Program-made: the position numbers and the translations under genes
Shown here: positions 1 through 9,017 of the stretch, in pieces
Position numbering within the stretch: the first letter of the stretch is position 1
Layout: each line of letters opens with the position of its first letter
Notes under the pieces: model-generated
Told to the model about the DNA's origin: nothing
Database searches by the model: none
Seen by the model: the letters and a program-made list of their open reading frames with translations, nothing else
Source: Terriglobia bacterium
GTDB lineage: Bacteria > Acidobacteriota > Terriglobia > Acidiferrales > UBA7541
Assembly: GCA_020072765.1 (NCBI GenBank)
Contig: JAIQGD010000024.1
Span: 1-47,793, forward strand
Reading direction: 5' to 3'
Length of the DNA: 47,793 nt

Positions 1-153
1 GTGAAAGAACCGGCTGATGTGGTAGTCCTCGTCGAACAGGCTGAAGACGCTCTCGATCTCTTCGGCCGAAAGGCCCAGCGACGATAGGGCCACGGTTCGG
101 CCATAGGCCCCCGCGGCCGCCAGATATTTTTCGACCACTTCGCGCAGGTTCAT
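1..153 (-). CDS. Hypothetical protein, N-terminal part (cut by window start)
   Basis: The reverse strand is open from an ATG at 153 to the window edge and gives 51 residues beginning MNLREVVEKYLAAAG and ending at DEDYHISRFFH. The peptide is mostly helical in character, with acidic stretches (AEEIESVF, LFDEDYH). There is no signal peptide or membrane segment. It is divergent from rimP, with about 250 bp between the two starts. I do not recognise the family. Codon use is ordinary for the window, so I treat it as a real gene whose C-terminal part lies outside. Confidence 0.55.
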   Translation of the reverse strand, partial: MNLREVVEKYLAAAGAYGRTVALSSLGLSAEEIESVFSLFDEDYHISRFFH

Positions 154-254
154 CGCCGTGTCCTAGGGGACCTCGCCGGTCCGGACCACCGGCATGGTAC
201 CAGAACGCGCCCCTGAGTGCCCCATTGGCGGGCACTGGAAACCGGGGCGCGGTC

Positions 255-284
255 TTGCCTTTCTGCCATAAAAGACTCTATACT
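255..284 (+). promoter_or_regulatory. Candidate sigma-70 promoter of the rimP-nusA-infB operon
   Basis: TTGCCT at 255-260 and TATACT at 279-284 are separated by 18 bp, a good match to a housekeeping promoter. The predicted start is near 291, about 25 nt before the terminator-like hairpin at 316 and 115 nt before the rimP ATG. This is a sequence match only. Confidence 0.5.
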
Positions 285-315
285 GAATCGCAACCAGAAT
301 GGGTCGCACGAACCA

Positions 316-337
316 GTGGGCGCGAGCCCACTTTTTT
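316..337 (+). terminator. Terminator-like leader hairpin before rimP (candidate attenuator)
   Basis: GTGGGC at 316-321 and GCCCAC at 326-331 form a 6-bp perfect stem with loop GCGA, followed at once by six T (332-337). This is an intrinsic terminator shape placed between the promoter and rimP, so it would end transcripts inside the leader. A second small hairpin, CTGGG/CCCAG, is at 365-381. NusA, encoded by the second gene of this operon, stimulates hairpin-dependent termination, so feedback attenuation is plausible but inferred. Confidence 0.6.
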
Positions 338-406
338 GTTGGCGGCCACACCTGGAGCGGGGCGCTGGGCATCCCTCCCAGGGATAAGCACCGCTGGGAC
401 TTGAGC

Positions 407-880
407 ATGGACCTGGGACGGATTCGAGAAGCGGCGGAGAGAGTGGCCCGATCCGAGGGCCTGGATATCTTCGACGTCGAGTGGAAGATCGGCAAGCAAC
501 GGCTGCTGCGGGTCTATTTGGACCGCTTGCCCGGCCCGGGAAACCCCGAGGGCCTGGGGGTCAGCCACAAGGACTGCGAGCGCGTCAGCCAGCAACTGAG
601 CGTGCTCCTGGATGTTGAGGATCTGGTGCCGGGGCCGGCCTATGTGCTGGAGGTAAGTTCGCCCGGTCTGGACCGTAAGCTGCTCAAGCCGGCCGATTAC
701 GAGCGCTTCGTCGGACGCCTGGCGCATATCTGGCTGAACGAGCCAGTCGGAAAGCAGCAATTTTTGGAAGGCCGCCTGGCGGGCTACGCGGAAGGGGTCG
801 TGAAGCTCGCCGTGAAGGGCGCGGAGATCGACGTGCCATACGCCGGGATTCGCAAAGCGAACCTGGTGGTGGAACTGTAG
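407..880 (+). CDS. rimP: Ribosome maturation factor RimP
   Basis: RimP helps 30S subunit maturation in the cytoplasm. The 157-residue product has the family hallmark EVSSPGLDR at residues 82-90, preceded by the N-terminal alpha/beta domain (IFDVEWKIGKQRLLRVYLD) and followed by the SH3-like C-terminal domain. The reading frame is open upstream to 299, but that stretch would translate the leader hairpin. The ATG at 407, opening MDLGRIREAAERVA, fits the usual family length. The gene is first in the operon with nusA and infB, its usual arrangement in bacteria, and the gap to nusA is 31 bp. Confidence 0.93.
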   Translation: MDLGRIREAAERVARSEGLDIFDVEWKIGKQRLLRVYLDRLPGPGNPEGLGVSHKDCERVSQQLSVLLDVEDLVPGPAYVLEVSSPGLDRKLLKPADYERFVGRLAHIWLNEPVGKQQFLEGRLAGYAEGVVKLAVKGAEIDVPYAGIRKANLVVEL

Positions 881-911
881 TCGAGCTGGAACGGGCCGAG
901 GGGGACGGGGA

Positions 912-2396
912 ATGGCGAGTCTGCTGTACCAGACAATTGAGCAGATCAGCCGGGAAAAGCACATCGAACCGGAGATCATCGTCGCGGCCATTGAAGACGC
1001 GATGGTGGTGGCTGCGCGGAAATACTACCGCACCGAGGAAGACCTCCGCTCGAAGTTCAATCCCGAGACGGGCCATGTGGACGTGTATTCGGTGCACACG
1101 GTCGTCGAGGAAGTGTCCGACCCGCTGCGGGAGATCTCTCTTTCCGAGGCTCGCAAGCAGAATCCGGCGATCGAGGTTGGCGGCGAGATCATTGAAGCGC
1201 GGCCGACCGAGGTGCTGGGACGCATTGCGGCCCAGACGGCCAAGCAGGTGATTTTGCAGAAGGTGCGCGAGGCCGAGCGCGACACCATCTACAACGAGTT
1301 TCACACGCGCGTCGGGGAATTGGTCAACGGCATCGTCAAGCGCATGGAAGGGCCGGACATCATCGTGGACATGGGCCGGACCGAAGCGCGCCTGCCCAAG
1401 CGCGAGCAATCGCGCCTGGAAACCTACAACGTGGGCGACCGCCTGCGCGTCACGATTCGCGCGGTCGAGCGGGCCGCCAAGGGGCCGCAAGTGGTGGTTT
1501 CGCGCGCCGACCCCGCCCTGGTGCAGCGCCTGTTCGAAATGGAAGTGCCGGAAATTTACGACGCCACGGTGCAGATCCGCGCCGTGGCGCGCGAAGCCGG
1601 CGAGCGCACCAAGATCGCCGTCGAAAGCCGCGACAAGGACGTCGACCCGGTGGGCGCCTGCGTGGGCATGAAGGGCATGCGCGTGCAGTCGATCATCCGC
1701 GAGCTGCGCGGCGAGAAAATCGACATCATTCCCTACAACGAAGACACGGTGACATTCGCGCAGAAGGCGCTGAGCCCGGCGAAAGTCACCCGCGTGCAGA
1801 TCGTGGACCCGGAAACGCGGAGCCTGGAAGTGATCGTCGAGGATACGCAGCTCTCCCTGGCCATAGGCAAAAAGGGACAAAACGTTCGCCTGGCCAGCAA
1901 GCTGATCGGCTGGAACATCGACATCAAGAGCGAAGAGGAAAAGCGGCGCGAGATCGAAGCGCAGATGGCCGCGCTCACCGCTCCCGGCACGGCTCTTTCC
2001 GTGCTCCAGGGCGTGGGGCCCAAAACCATCGAGAAGCTCGAAGCGGCCGGCGTCACCTCGGTCGAAAAACTGGCCGACATGACTCCCGAGCAGCTGATCG
2101 AGATTCCGGGCATCGGCGAGAAAATGGTCGAGAAGATTCACCAGGCGGTCGCGGCCTATTTCGAGGCGCTGGAAACGCTGGCCACCGCGGCGCCGGCCGA
2201 GAGCGAGCACGCACTAGAAGCGCCTGTCGAAGGCGAGCCTGCCGTAGAGGCCCCTGCCGAAGGCGCACCGGAAGCCCTGGCGGTGGCAGAGTCCGGCGAA
2301 ACCTCAGAGGCCGAACAAACACCCGAAACTCCCGAGACGGCGGAGACGCCCCAGTCCGGGGAAGCCGAAGATTCGGCGGAAAAAGCAGGGCAGTAA
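912..2396 (+). CDS. nusA: Transcription termination/antitermination factor NusA
   Basis: NusA binds RNA polymerase and modulates pausing, termination and antitermination. The 494-residue product shows the N-terminal polymerase-binding domain (residues 1 to about 125), an S1 domain (about 130-200, with GELVNGIVKRMEG), two KH domains (about 225-350, with the GMKGMRVQ and GKKGQNVRLA loops) and a helix-hairpin-helix region (about 355-415, with GVGPKTIEKL and IPGIGEKM). The last 75 residues are a low-complexity Glu/Pro/Ala tail, acidic overall and probably disordered. A purine-rich RBS (gggacgggga) precedes the ATG. NusA may control its own operon through the hairpin at 316-337. Confidence 0.97.
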   Translation: MASLLYQTIEQISREKHIEPEIIVAAIEDAMVVAARKYYRTEEDLRSKFNPETGHVDVYSVHTVVEEVSDPLREISLSEARKQNPAIEVGGEIIEARPTEVLGRIAAQTAKQVILQKVREAERDTIYNEFHTRVGELVNGIVKRMEGPDIIVDMGRTEARLPKREQSRLETYNVGDRLRVTIRAVERAAKGPQVVVSRADPALVQRLFEMEVPEIYDATVQIRAVAREAGERTKIAVESRDKDVDPVGACVGMKGMRVQSIIRELRGEKIDIIPYNEDTVTFAQKALSPAKVTRVQIVDPETRSLEVIVEDTQLSLAIGKKGQNVRLASKLIGWNIDIKSEEEKRREIEAQMAALTAPGTALSVLQGVGPKTIEKLEAAGVTSVEKLADMTPEQLIEIPGIGEKMVEKIHQAVAAYFEALETLATAAPAESEHALEAPVEGEPAVEAPAEGAPEALAVAESGETSEAEQTPETPETAETPQSGEAEDSAEKAGQ

Positions 2397-2408
2397 AAAC
2401 AGGAGCTC

Positions 2409-5240
2409 ATGTCCGAGATCAATCAAATTCGTATCAACGAGCTGGCGCGGGAACTCGAGATCAAGGCCAAGGTGCTGATCGATTACCTTCCCGAGATCGG
2501 CGTTCAGGAAAAGAAGACGCACTCGAGTTCCCTGGACATCGAGCACGCCGAACTGGCCCGGAAACACTTCCACGACCTCGCCGCCCAGGAAGCTGCGGCG
2601 GAAGAAGCAAAGAAATCGGCTGCCGCCAAGCCCAAAGCGGCCCCGCCGGCAGCGGCGAAGCCTGTGGCACCGCCTGCGCCGGGTGTGCCGGGAGCACCGG
2701 TCGTCGCAGCCGCGCCCGTGAAGGCTCCGGCAGGCCCTGGGGTTGCGCCAGGGGCAGCCGCTCCTCTGCGTCCGACGGTGGCTCCGGCTGCTGCACCCGC
2801 AGCTCATCCTGTGGCCGCGAAGCCCGCGGCACCGGCACCTGCGGCCCCAGGCGCCCCAGCAACTCCCAAGATTCCAGCACCTGTACGCCCGGCAGCTCCT
2901 GCGGCCGCGCCCGGAAGGCCGGGAGCGCCTGTGGCACCGCGTCCGGCGGGAGCCCCACCTTCAGCTGCTCCGACGGCACCTGCGCCGGGTGCGCCTAGGC
3001 CTCCTAGTGCTCCGCCGACAGGCCAAAGATTTCCCGTACGCCCCGGACAGCCAGCGCCGGGTCAGCGGCCGTATGCTCCCCAAGGGATGCGTCCCGCTGC
3101 CGCACCCGGCCAGATCCGGCCGGGAGGTCCGCCGCGTCCCGGTGCCCCTCCGTCGAGATTTCCACAGCGTCCCGGCGGGCCCCGGCCCGGCCAACCCATG
3201 GGCGGACCCAAGCCCGGAGGACCTGGCCTGGGCGGGATTCCCAAAGCGGAGCCCGGAAAGCCTCTGTATGCGCGCAAGCCTCCCACGGGTCGCGGGCGGC
3301 CACTCATTGAAAAGCGGTTTGCCGAAGGCGAACGCCGGCTTCATCCGGTGCGGACCCGCGCCGGCGCGGGACCCGGCCGCGCGGCCATGGCCGAGCCGGT
3401 GGCGCCGGTGGTGCGCGAGCCGCGCGATATCACCGTCACCGAAGGCATCACCGTTCGCGAACTCGCCGAGAAACTGGATATTCGCGCCAAGGATTTGCTG
3501 AAGACGCTTCTCGACCGCGGAATTTTCGCCAGCATCAACCAGGCGCTCGACGTGCCCACGGCCACAAGCCTGGCCGAGGCGTTCAACGGCGTCGTGCACG
3601 TGGCCACGTTCGAAGAACAGATCATCCAGGAAGAAAAGATCAAGGAAGAGCGGACCGGAAACCTCCAGCCGCGCGCGCCCGTGGTGACCGTCATGGGCCA
3701 CGTGGACCACGGAAAGACCAGCCTGCTCGACGCCATCCGCACCACCGAAGTGGCCGCGGGAGAGGCCGGCGGAATCACGCAGCACATCGGCGCGTACGAA
3801 GCGCATGTGAACCACCGCCGAATCGTCTTCATCGACACTCCCGGCCACGCGGCCTTCACGCGGATGCGCGCGCGCGGTGCCAAGGTCACCGACATCGTGG
3901 TCCTGGTCGTCGCCGCCGATGACGGCGTGATGCCGCAAACCGAGGAAGCCATCGCCCACGCCAAAGCGGCGGGCGTTCCCATCATCGTGGCCATCAACAA
4001 AATCGACAAGCCCGAGGCCCAGCCCGAGCGCGTGAAACGGCAATTGGCCGACCGCGAACTGATGCCCGAGGATTGGGGCGGCAAGACGGTCATGGTCGAG
4101 GTCTCGGCCAAGACGAAAAAGAATCTCGACCGGCTGCTCGAAATGATTCTGCTGGTCGGAGACATGGGCGACTTGAAGGCGGAGCTGAAGGCCGATCCGG
4201 ATGCGCCGGCCAGCGGCACCGTGCTGGAATCGCGCGTGGACCGAGGCCGCGGACCCGTGGCCACGATGCTGGTGCAAAACGGCACCCTGCGCATCGGCGA
4301 TGTCTTCGTCGTCGGCGCGGTGTACGGCAAGGTGCGCGCCATGTTCGACGACCGCGGCCAGCCCATCAAGCAGGCCGAGCCGTCCACACCAGTTGAAGTG
4401 CTGGGCTTGCAGGGCGTCCCGGAAGCGGGCGACCAGTTCCAGGTGGCGGACGAAGCCAAGGCCCGCCACATCGTCGAATACCGGCAGGGCAAGCAGCGCG
4501 AGGCCTCGCTGGCCAGGACCGCGGCGTCCGGCCGGCTCACGCTCGACCAATTGCACGAGCAGTTGCTCACCGGCGAAGTGAAGGAACTGCCGGTGGTGAT
4601 CAAAGCGGACGTCCAGGGCTCGGTCGAAGTGCTCAACGAGATGCTGCCGAAGGTTTCCACCGATCAGGTGAAGGTGAAAATCATCCAGGCCAGCGTGGGC
4701 GCGGTGTCGGAAACCGACGTGCTGCTGGCGTCGGCGTCCAACGCGATCATCGTGGCGTTCAACGTGCGGCCGGAGCGCAAGGCCTCCGATCTGGCGCAGC
4801 GCGAAGGCGTCGACATCCGCCAGCACACCATCATCTACGAACTGCTCGACGAACTGAAGAAGGCCGTCGCCGGATTGCTCGCGCCGGTGATCAAGGAAGT
4901 TTCCCTGGGCCGCGCGGAAGTCCGCAACACGTTCCGCGTCAAGGGCGCCGGCATGATCGCCGGATGCTCGGTGCAGGACGGCATCATGAAGCGCGACGCC
5001 GAGGTGCGCGTGCTGCGCGATAACGCAGTGGTCTATACGGGCCGGGTTATCTCCCTGCGGCGCTTCAAGGAAGACGTCAACGAGGTCCGCACGGGATTCG
5101 AGTGCGGCGTGGGCATCTCCAATTTCAACGACGTCAAGGTGGGCGACGTCCTGGAATGCTTCAAGATGGAAAAGTCGGCGCCCCTGGAGACGGTCGGGGC
5201 CGGGCGCGCGGCAAACGCCGAGGAAGCGCGGCGCAGCTGA
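2409..5240 (+). CDS. infB: Translation initiation factor IF-2
   Basis: IF-2 is the GTPase that places initiator tRNA on the ribosome. The 943-residue product begins with an IF2_N domain ([21 protein letters not shown], about residues 5-50). A very long Pro/Ala/Gly-rich linker follows (about 60-330), then a second IF2_N-like domain (about 340-390, [20 protein letters not shown]). The G domain has G1 GHVDHGKTS near 430, G3 DTPGH near 475 and G4 NKID near 528, and domains II to IV follow, including the C2 fMet-tRNA-binding region. The linker makes it longer than typical IF-2 but is common in GC-rich phyla. It starts 12 bp after nusA, behind the RBS caggagc. Confidence 0.97.
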   Translation: MSEINQIRINELARELEIKAKVLIDYLPEIGVQEKKTHSSSLDIEHAELARKHFHDLAAQEAAAEEAKKSAAAKPKAAPPAAAKPVAPPAPGVPGAPVVAAAPVKAPAGPGVAPGAAAPLRPTVAPAAAPAAHPVAAKPAAPAPAAPGAPATPKIPAPVRPAAPAAAPGRPGAPVAPRPAGAPPSAAPTAPAPGAPRPPSAPPTGQRFPVRPGQPAPGQRPYAPQGMRPAAAPGQIRPGGPPRPGAPPSRFPQRPGGPRPGQPMGGPKPGGPGLGGIPKAEPGKPLYARKPPTGRGRPLIEKRFAEGERRLHPVRTRAGAGPGRAAMAEPVAPVVREPRDITVTEGITVRELAEKLDIRAKDLLKTLLDRGIFASINQALDVPTATSLAEAFNGVVHVATFEEQIIQEEKIKEERTGNLQPRAPVVTVMGHVDHGKTSLLDAIRTTEVAAGEAGGITQHIGAYEAHVNHRRIVFIDTPGHAAFTRMRARGAKVTDIVVLVVAADDGVMPQTEEAIAHAKAAGVPIIVAINKIDKPEAQPERVKRQLADRELMPEDWGGKTVMVEVSAKTKKNLDRLLEMILLVGDMGDLKAELKADPDAPASGTVLESRVDRGRGPVATMLVQNGTLRIGDVFVVGAVYGKVRAMFDDRGQPIKQAEPSTPVEVLGLQGVPEAGDQFQVADEAKARHIVEYRQGKQREASLARTAASGRLTLDQLHEQLLTGEVKELPVVIKADVQGSVEVLNEMLPKVSTDQVKVKIIQASVGAVSETDVLLASASNAIIVAFNVRPERKASDLAQREGVDIRQHTIIYELLDELKKAVAGLLAPVIKEVSLGRAEVRNTFRVKGAGMIAGCSVQDGIMKRDAEVRVLRDNAVVYTGRVISLRRFKEDVNEVRTGFECGVGISNFNDVKVGDVLECFKMEKSAPLETVGAGRAANAEEARRS

Positions 5241-5358
5241 CCGCGCGGCGGAAACTTTTTGGATGCTCATGCCGGGCGGAAACATCCGGCCCGGCCGGAC
5301 GGCACACGGAAACCAGGATTCGGTTCACCCGTTCCCGTTGAATCTGGATGGGGCGCTC

Positions 5359-5652
5359 ATGCCGATCGGCCTCCTCACGCTGGAAATTCACATCGCGGAT
5401 GCGCGTTCGCTCAAGGACAAGCGGCAAGTGCTCCGCAGCCTGAAGGACCGTCTGCGCGCCCACTACAACGTGGCCGTCGCGGAACTCGATCACCAGGAAC
5501 TGTGGCAGCGCGCGCGCGTCGGCGTGGTGAGCATTTCGGGCGACGGGAAGCACCTGGAGGAATCGCTCGACGCCATTGCCGCCGAATCGGAGCGGCTGCT
5601 GGGGCGGGACCTGGTCTCGCATACGATTGAATATTTCGAGGACGGCGAATGA
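5359..5652 (+). CDS. ylxP: YlxP-like DUF503 protein
   Basis: This small protein (97 residues from the chosen ATG) begins MPIGLLTLEIHIADARSLKDKR, the conserved start of the DUF503/YlxP family, and contains the typical segment DHQELWQRARVGVVSIS. The family sits between infB and rbfA in many bacteria and is thought to assist translation or ribosome assembly; its biochemistry is poorly known. The frame is open upstream to an ATG at 5263, but the added 32 residues do not look like the family, and gatgggg precedes the internal start. It overlaps rbfA by 4 bp (ATGA). Confidence 0.88.
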   Translation: MPIGLLTLEIHIADARSLKDKRQVLRSLKDRLRAHYNVAVAELDHQELWQRARVGVVSISGDGKHLEESLDAIAAESERLLGRDLVSHTIEYFEDGE

Positions 5653-6011
5653 CGGTCGCGGGACATCGCACGGAACGCATTGCGGAGGAGATCCGGAACG
5701 AGGTCGACCTGATGCTGGCGGGTGAATTGAAGGACCCGCGGCTGGCCTGCGTGCTCAACGTCACGGAAGTGCGCGTGCCTCCGGGCATGCGCACGGTGCG
5801 CGTGTTCGTGCAGCTGGAGGGTTCCAAGGAGGAACGCGCCGAGGCGCTCAAGGGATTGAAGGCCGCCGCGGGATACGTCCGCCACGAACTGGTCGAGCGG
5901 TTGCAATTGCGGCGCGCGCCCGAATTGCTGTTTCTGTCCGACGAATCCGAAGAGTACGGCCGGCACATCGACGAACTCCTGCGCAAAGTAAGCGGCCAGG
6001 AAAAACCGTAG
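5649..6011 (+). CDS. rbfA: Ribosome-binding factor A
   Basis: RbfA binds the 30S subunit and is needed for late 16S rRNA maturation. The 120-residue product has the single KH-like domain of the family: HRTERIAEEIRNEVDLMLAGELKDPRL at the N-terminus, VTEVRVPPGMRTVRVFVQ in the middle and RRAPELLFLSDES near the C-terminus. Its start overlaps the ylxP stop, which suggests translational coupling. The DHH phosphoesterase gene that often lies between rbfA and truB is absent; only about 105 bp separate them. Confidence 0.95.
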   Translation: MTVAGHRTERIAEEIRNEVDLMLAGELKDPRLACVLNVTEVRVPPGMRTVRVFVQLEGSKEERAEALKGLKAAAGYVRHELVERLQLRRAPELLFLSDESEEYGRHIDELLRKVSGQEKP

Positions 6012-6116
6012 CGCCCTGGCCGGCGGAAGAATTGCCGCGCCCGCTGCCGCGGGCATCTCGGAACCAGCTGAAAAATCGCAATCCACAAAAAGGATGAAAT
6101 AGCTTTCACTGACTTT

Positions 6117-7091
6117 ATGCCTCGCACACCACAACCTCCGCCGCTCGATGGAATTCTCGTCGTGGACAAACCGACGGGAAGAACTTCGCATGACGTGGTC
6201 GAAGCGGTGCGCCGGCTGGTCGGATTCCGGCAGATCGGCCACCTGGGCACGCTGGACCCACTGGCGACCGGCGTTCTGGTGCTGGCGCTGGGCCGTGCCA
6301 CACGCCTGGCGCGCTTCTACGTCGGCCGGCGCAAGCGCTATGCCTGCGCCTTCCGCTTCGGATTCGCCACCAACACCTACGACGCCGATGGCGAGGCGCT
6401 CGGCCCCGATACGGCGCCGGCGCTCGATGCCGCACAACTGCAGGCCATGGCCGCGGAATCTCTGGGAAAAATCCAGCAAACGCCTCCGCCCTTTTCCGCC
6501 AAGAAAATTCACGGCCGCCCGGCGCATGAACTCGCGCGAAAGAACAAGCCCGTGAACCTCGAACCAGTCGAGGTGGAAGTCTATGAATTCCGCCTGACCG
6601 GCATCGAAGGATCGGTGGCGCGGTTCGTCGTGGAGTGCGGCTCGGGCACCTACATCCGATCGCTGGCGCACGATATGGGAAAGCGGCACGGAGCCGGCGC
6701 GCACCTGGCCGAGATCGCGCGCACCGCCGTCGGCGAGTTTACGCTCGACCATGCCGTGCCCCTCGCCGACCTCGCCGAAGACGCCAAGACCGGCAAACTC
6801 GCGGCGCGCGTCATCCCCCTGGAAAACCTGCTGGGGGAATTGCCGCGCACCACGGTGTTGCCGATCGTGGAGAAGCGCGTGCTGCACGGCGCGAAATTCA
6901 ACGTGCCGCTGGCGCAGATTCAGCCCGGCCAAGTGATCGTGGCCCAGGGAGCGCCCGCCGAACTCGACTCGGGCGACTGGAAGCCGGCGCGCCTGCGCGT
7001 CTTCAATCAGCACGGGAAATTGATCGCCATCGCTGAAGCCGTGGTTCCCCGCACCTATCAGCCCATCGTGGTCCTCGACGCCACCGCGTAG
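6117..7091 (+). CDS. truB: tRNA pseudouridine(55) synthase TruB
   Basis: TruB makes pseudouridine 55 in the T-loop of tRNAs. The 324-residue product has motif I (GILVVDKPTGRTSHDVV, residues 12-28) and the catalytic motif GHLGTLDPLATG with catalytic Asp at residue 47. It also has YACAFRFGFATNTYDADG and the GTYIRSLAHDMG region. A C-terminal PUA-like extension (about 245-324) follows. The product begins with a short Pro-rich leader. It is the last gene of the rimP operon and is convergent with the permease gene that follows. Confidence 0.96.
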   Translation: MPRTPQPPPLDGILVVDKPTGRTSHDVVEAVRRLVGFRQIGHLGTLDPLATGVLVLALGRATRLARFYVGRRKRYACAFRFGFATNTYDADGEALGPDTAPALDAAQLQAMAAESLGKIQQTPPPFSAKKIHGRPAHELARKNKPVNLEPVEVEVYEFRLTGIEGSVARFVVECGSGTYIRSLAHDMGKRHGAGAHLAEIARTAVGEFTLDHAVPLADLAEDAKTGKLAARVIPLENLLGELPRTTVLPIVEKRVLHGAKFNVPLAQIQPGQVIVAQGAPAELDSGDWKPARLRVFNQHGKLIAIAEAVVPRTYQPIVVLDATA

Positions 7092-7120
7092 ACTTCCCTG
7101 CTTGCGGAAGGCAGCACGGT

Positions 7121-7137
7121 CCCGCGGATCACGCGGG
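7121..7137. terminator. Hairpin between truB and the convergent permease gene
   Basis: CCCGCG (7121-7126) and CGCGGG (7132-7137) form a 6-bp stem with a 5-nt loop, 30 bp after the truB stop. There is no T tract. It could help end either convergent transcript, but the evidence is weak. Confidence 0.25.
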
Positions 7138-7227
7138 ATGTCCCTACGGAACAAACAGCAAGAAACTGCATCCTGAATTAATCCGGGGCTGCTTGAACCT
7201 CGATTGAGTTCTGGCGAGAAGCGCGGG

Positions 7228-8088
7228 CTAGCGCGTCAACGACGTGACGATGAGGTAGGAGCGCAGGCGGGGGTCCATCCAATCGCGCAGCGCGTCGCCC
7301 AGGAGATTAAAGGCCAGGACGGCGGCCATCACGGCCAGCGCCGGAAAAATCACGATATGCGGCGCGTCGAACAGATGGCTGCGCGCGTCGTTGAGCATGG
7401 CGCCCCAGCTGGGCCTCGGCGCCAGAACGCCCACGCCGAGAAAGCTGAGCGTCGATTCGGCCAGAATCGCGCCGGCCATGCCGATGGTGGCCTGCACCAG
7501 CACGGGCTGCAAAATGTTCGGTAATAGATGCCGCAGGAGAATGCGCGCGGGCGACGCTCCCAGCGAGCGCGCCGCCAGAACGTATTCCATCTCCCGGGCC
7601 TGCAGGATTTGCGCGCGCGCCAGCCGCGCATAGCCCGCCCATCCGGTGACGACCAGCGCAAGAATCACTTTCCCGATGCCCGGCCCGAGAAACGCGGCGA
7701 AGGCGATGGCCAGAAGAATTCCCGGGAACGAGAGAAACGCGTTGATCAGCACGACGTTGACCACCCGGTCGAACCACCCGCCGCAATAGCCTGCCAGCGA
7801 ACCGATCGCCAGCCCGGCCAATCCCGCTCCGAAGACCACGCTGATCCCCACGAAGATGGAGACGCGCGCGCCGAACAATATGCGCGACAAAATGTCCCGC
7901 CCCAGCGCGTCGGTGCCCATCCAGTGCGCTCCGCTCGGCCCGGCCAGACGCGCCGCCAGATTTTGGGCGGTGGGATCGGCGGGAGCGAGCCACGGCGCGG
8001 CCAGTGCCAGCGCGAGCAGAACAACCGTCAGCGCGAGTCCCCAGCGCCCCGGTCCGCTCTGGCGGAAGAAGTCTCCTGCCCCGCTCAT
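7228..8088 (-). CDS. ABC transporter permease, DppC/OppC type
   Basis: This is an inner-membrane permease of the dipeptide/oligopeptide/nickel ABC importer family. The 286-residue product has about six membrane segments, the N-terminal OppC_N-like helix (GLALTVVLLALALAAPWLA) and the GTDALGRDILSRILFGARVS motif typical of DppC proteins. The EAA-loop region (YVLAARSLGASPARILLRHLLP) contacts the ATPase. Its start overlaps the end of the DppB-type gene by 4 bp, so the two subunits are coupled. No ATPase or substrate-binding protein gene is in the window, so the substrate is unknown and partners must be encoded elsewhere. Confidence 0.9.
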   Translation of the reverse strand: MSGAGDFFRQSGPGRWGLALTVVLLALALAAPWLAPADPTAQNLAARLAGPSGAHWMGTDALGRDILSRILFGARVSIFVGISVVFGAGLAGLAIGSLAGYCGGWFDRVVNVVLINAFLSFPGILLAIAFAAFLGPGIGKVILALVVTGWAGYARLARAQILQAREMEYVLAARSLGASPARILLRHLLPNILQPVLVQATIGMAGAILAESTLSFLGVGVLAPRPSWGAMLNDARSHLFDAPHIVIFPALAVMAAVLAFNLLGDALRDWMDPRLRSYLIVTSLTR

Positions 8089-9017
8089 TCCAGCCGCACC
8101 CGCGGATCGGCCAGGCCGCAGGCCAGATCCGTCAACAGATTGACCAGCACGTAGGAAACCGCAATCAGGAGAATGCAGCCCTGCAACAGCGGATAGTCCC
8201 GCGCGCCAATGGCCTGCACCGTCAGGCGCCCGATGCCCGGCCAGGAAAAGATCGTCTCGGTGACGATGGTGCCCGCCAGCAGCGTGCCGAACTGCAGGCC
8301 GAGGATGGTGAGAATCGGGATCAGCGCGTTGCGAAAGGCGTGGCGGAAGGCGTGGGGGAGCAACACGGCGCGCTCGGAAAGTCCCTTGGCGCGGGCCGTG
8401 CGGACGTAGTCGTTGGAAAGCTCCTCGATCACTGACGTGCGCACCATGCGCGTGAGGATGGCCGCCAGCGCCGCGCCCAGCGTGATCGCCGGCAACGCCA
8501 AATGCGCCAGCCCGCCGCGCCCCGAAACCGGGAGCCAGCCGAGAATCACCGAGAAGACGAGAATGAGCACGGGGCCGAGCGCGAAGTTGGGCACCGACAG
8601 CCCGAACAGGGTGAGCACGCCGATGGCGTGGTCGGTGGAGCTGCCGCGGCGCGAGGCCGCCAGCAGCCCCGCCGGGATGCCGATGGCCGCGCAGACCAGC
8701 AGCGCGACGATGGCCAGTTCCAGCGTCGCGGGATAGTGCGACAGGATCACGCGCGTGACCGGCTCGCGGAAGCGGAACGATTCGCCCAAATTGCCGCGCA
8801 GAATGTTTCCCAGGTAGCGGACGTATTGCGTGCCCACCGGCACGTCCAGCCCCAGCGCGTGCCGGAGCTGCTGCAAATCCTCGGCGCGCGCGCCTTCGCC
8901 CAGCATCTGCTGCACGGGATCGCCCGGGACAATGTGCGCCAGCAGGAAGACCATGGTGACAATCAGCCAGAGCGCCGGAAGCGCCAGCAGGCAGCGCACC
9001 GAAAGATAGCGAATCAT
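8085..9017 (-). CDS. ABC transporter permease, DppB/OppB type
   Basis: This is the partner permease of the DppC-like subunit. The 310-residue product starts MIRYLSVRCLLALPALWLIVTMVFLLAHIVPGDPV, the signature DppB N-terminus with the PGDP motif. It has about six membrane segments and the EAA loop DYVRTARAKGLSERAVLLPHAFRHA. The start overlaps the stop of the CBS-domain membrane protein gene by 4 bp (ATGA at 9014-9017), an unusual operon partner. Family membership is clear; peptide, nickel or another substrate cannot be distinguished from the permease alone. Confidence 0.92.
   Translation of the reverse strand: MIRYLSVRCLLALPALWLIVTMVFLLAHIVPGDPVQQMLGEGARAEDLQQLRHALGLDVPVGTQYVRYLGNILRGNLGESFRFREPVTRVILSHYPATLELAIVALLVCAAIGIPAGLLAASRRGSSTDHAIGVLTLFGLSVPNFALGPVLILVFSVILGWLPVSGRGGLAHLALPAITLGAALAAILTRMVRTSVIEELSNDYVRTARAKGLSERAVLLPHAFRHAFRNALIPILTILGLQFGTLLAGTIVTETIFSWPGIGRLTVQAIGARDYPLLQGCILLIAVSYVLVNLLTDLACGLADPRVRLE

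Noticed and set aside
299-406. N-terminal extension of RimP to an upstream ATG
   Set aside because: The extension would translate the terminator-like leader hairpin and makes the protein longer than the family; the ATG at 407 fits better.
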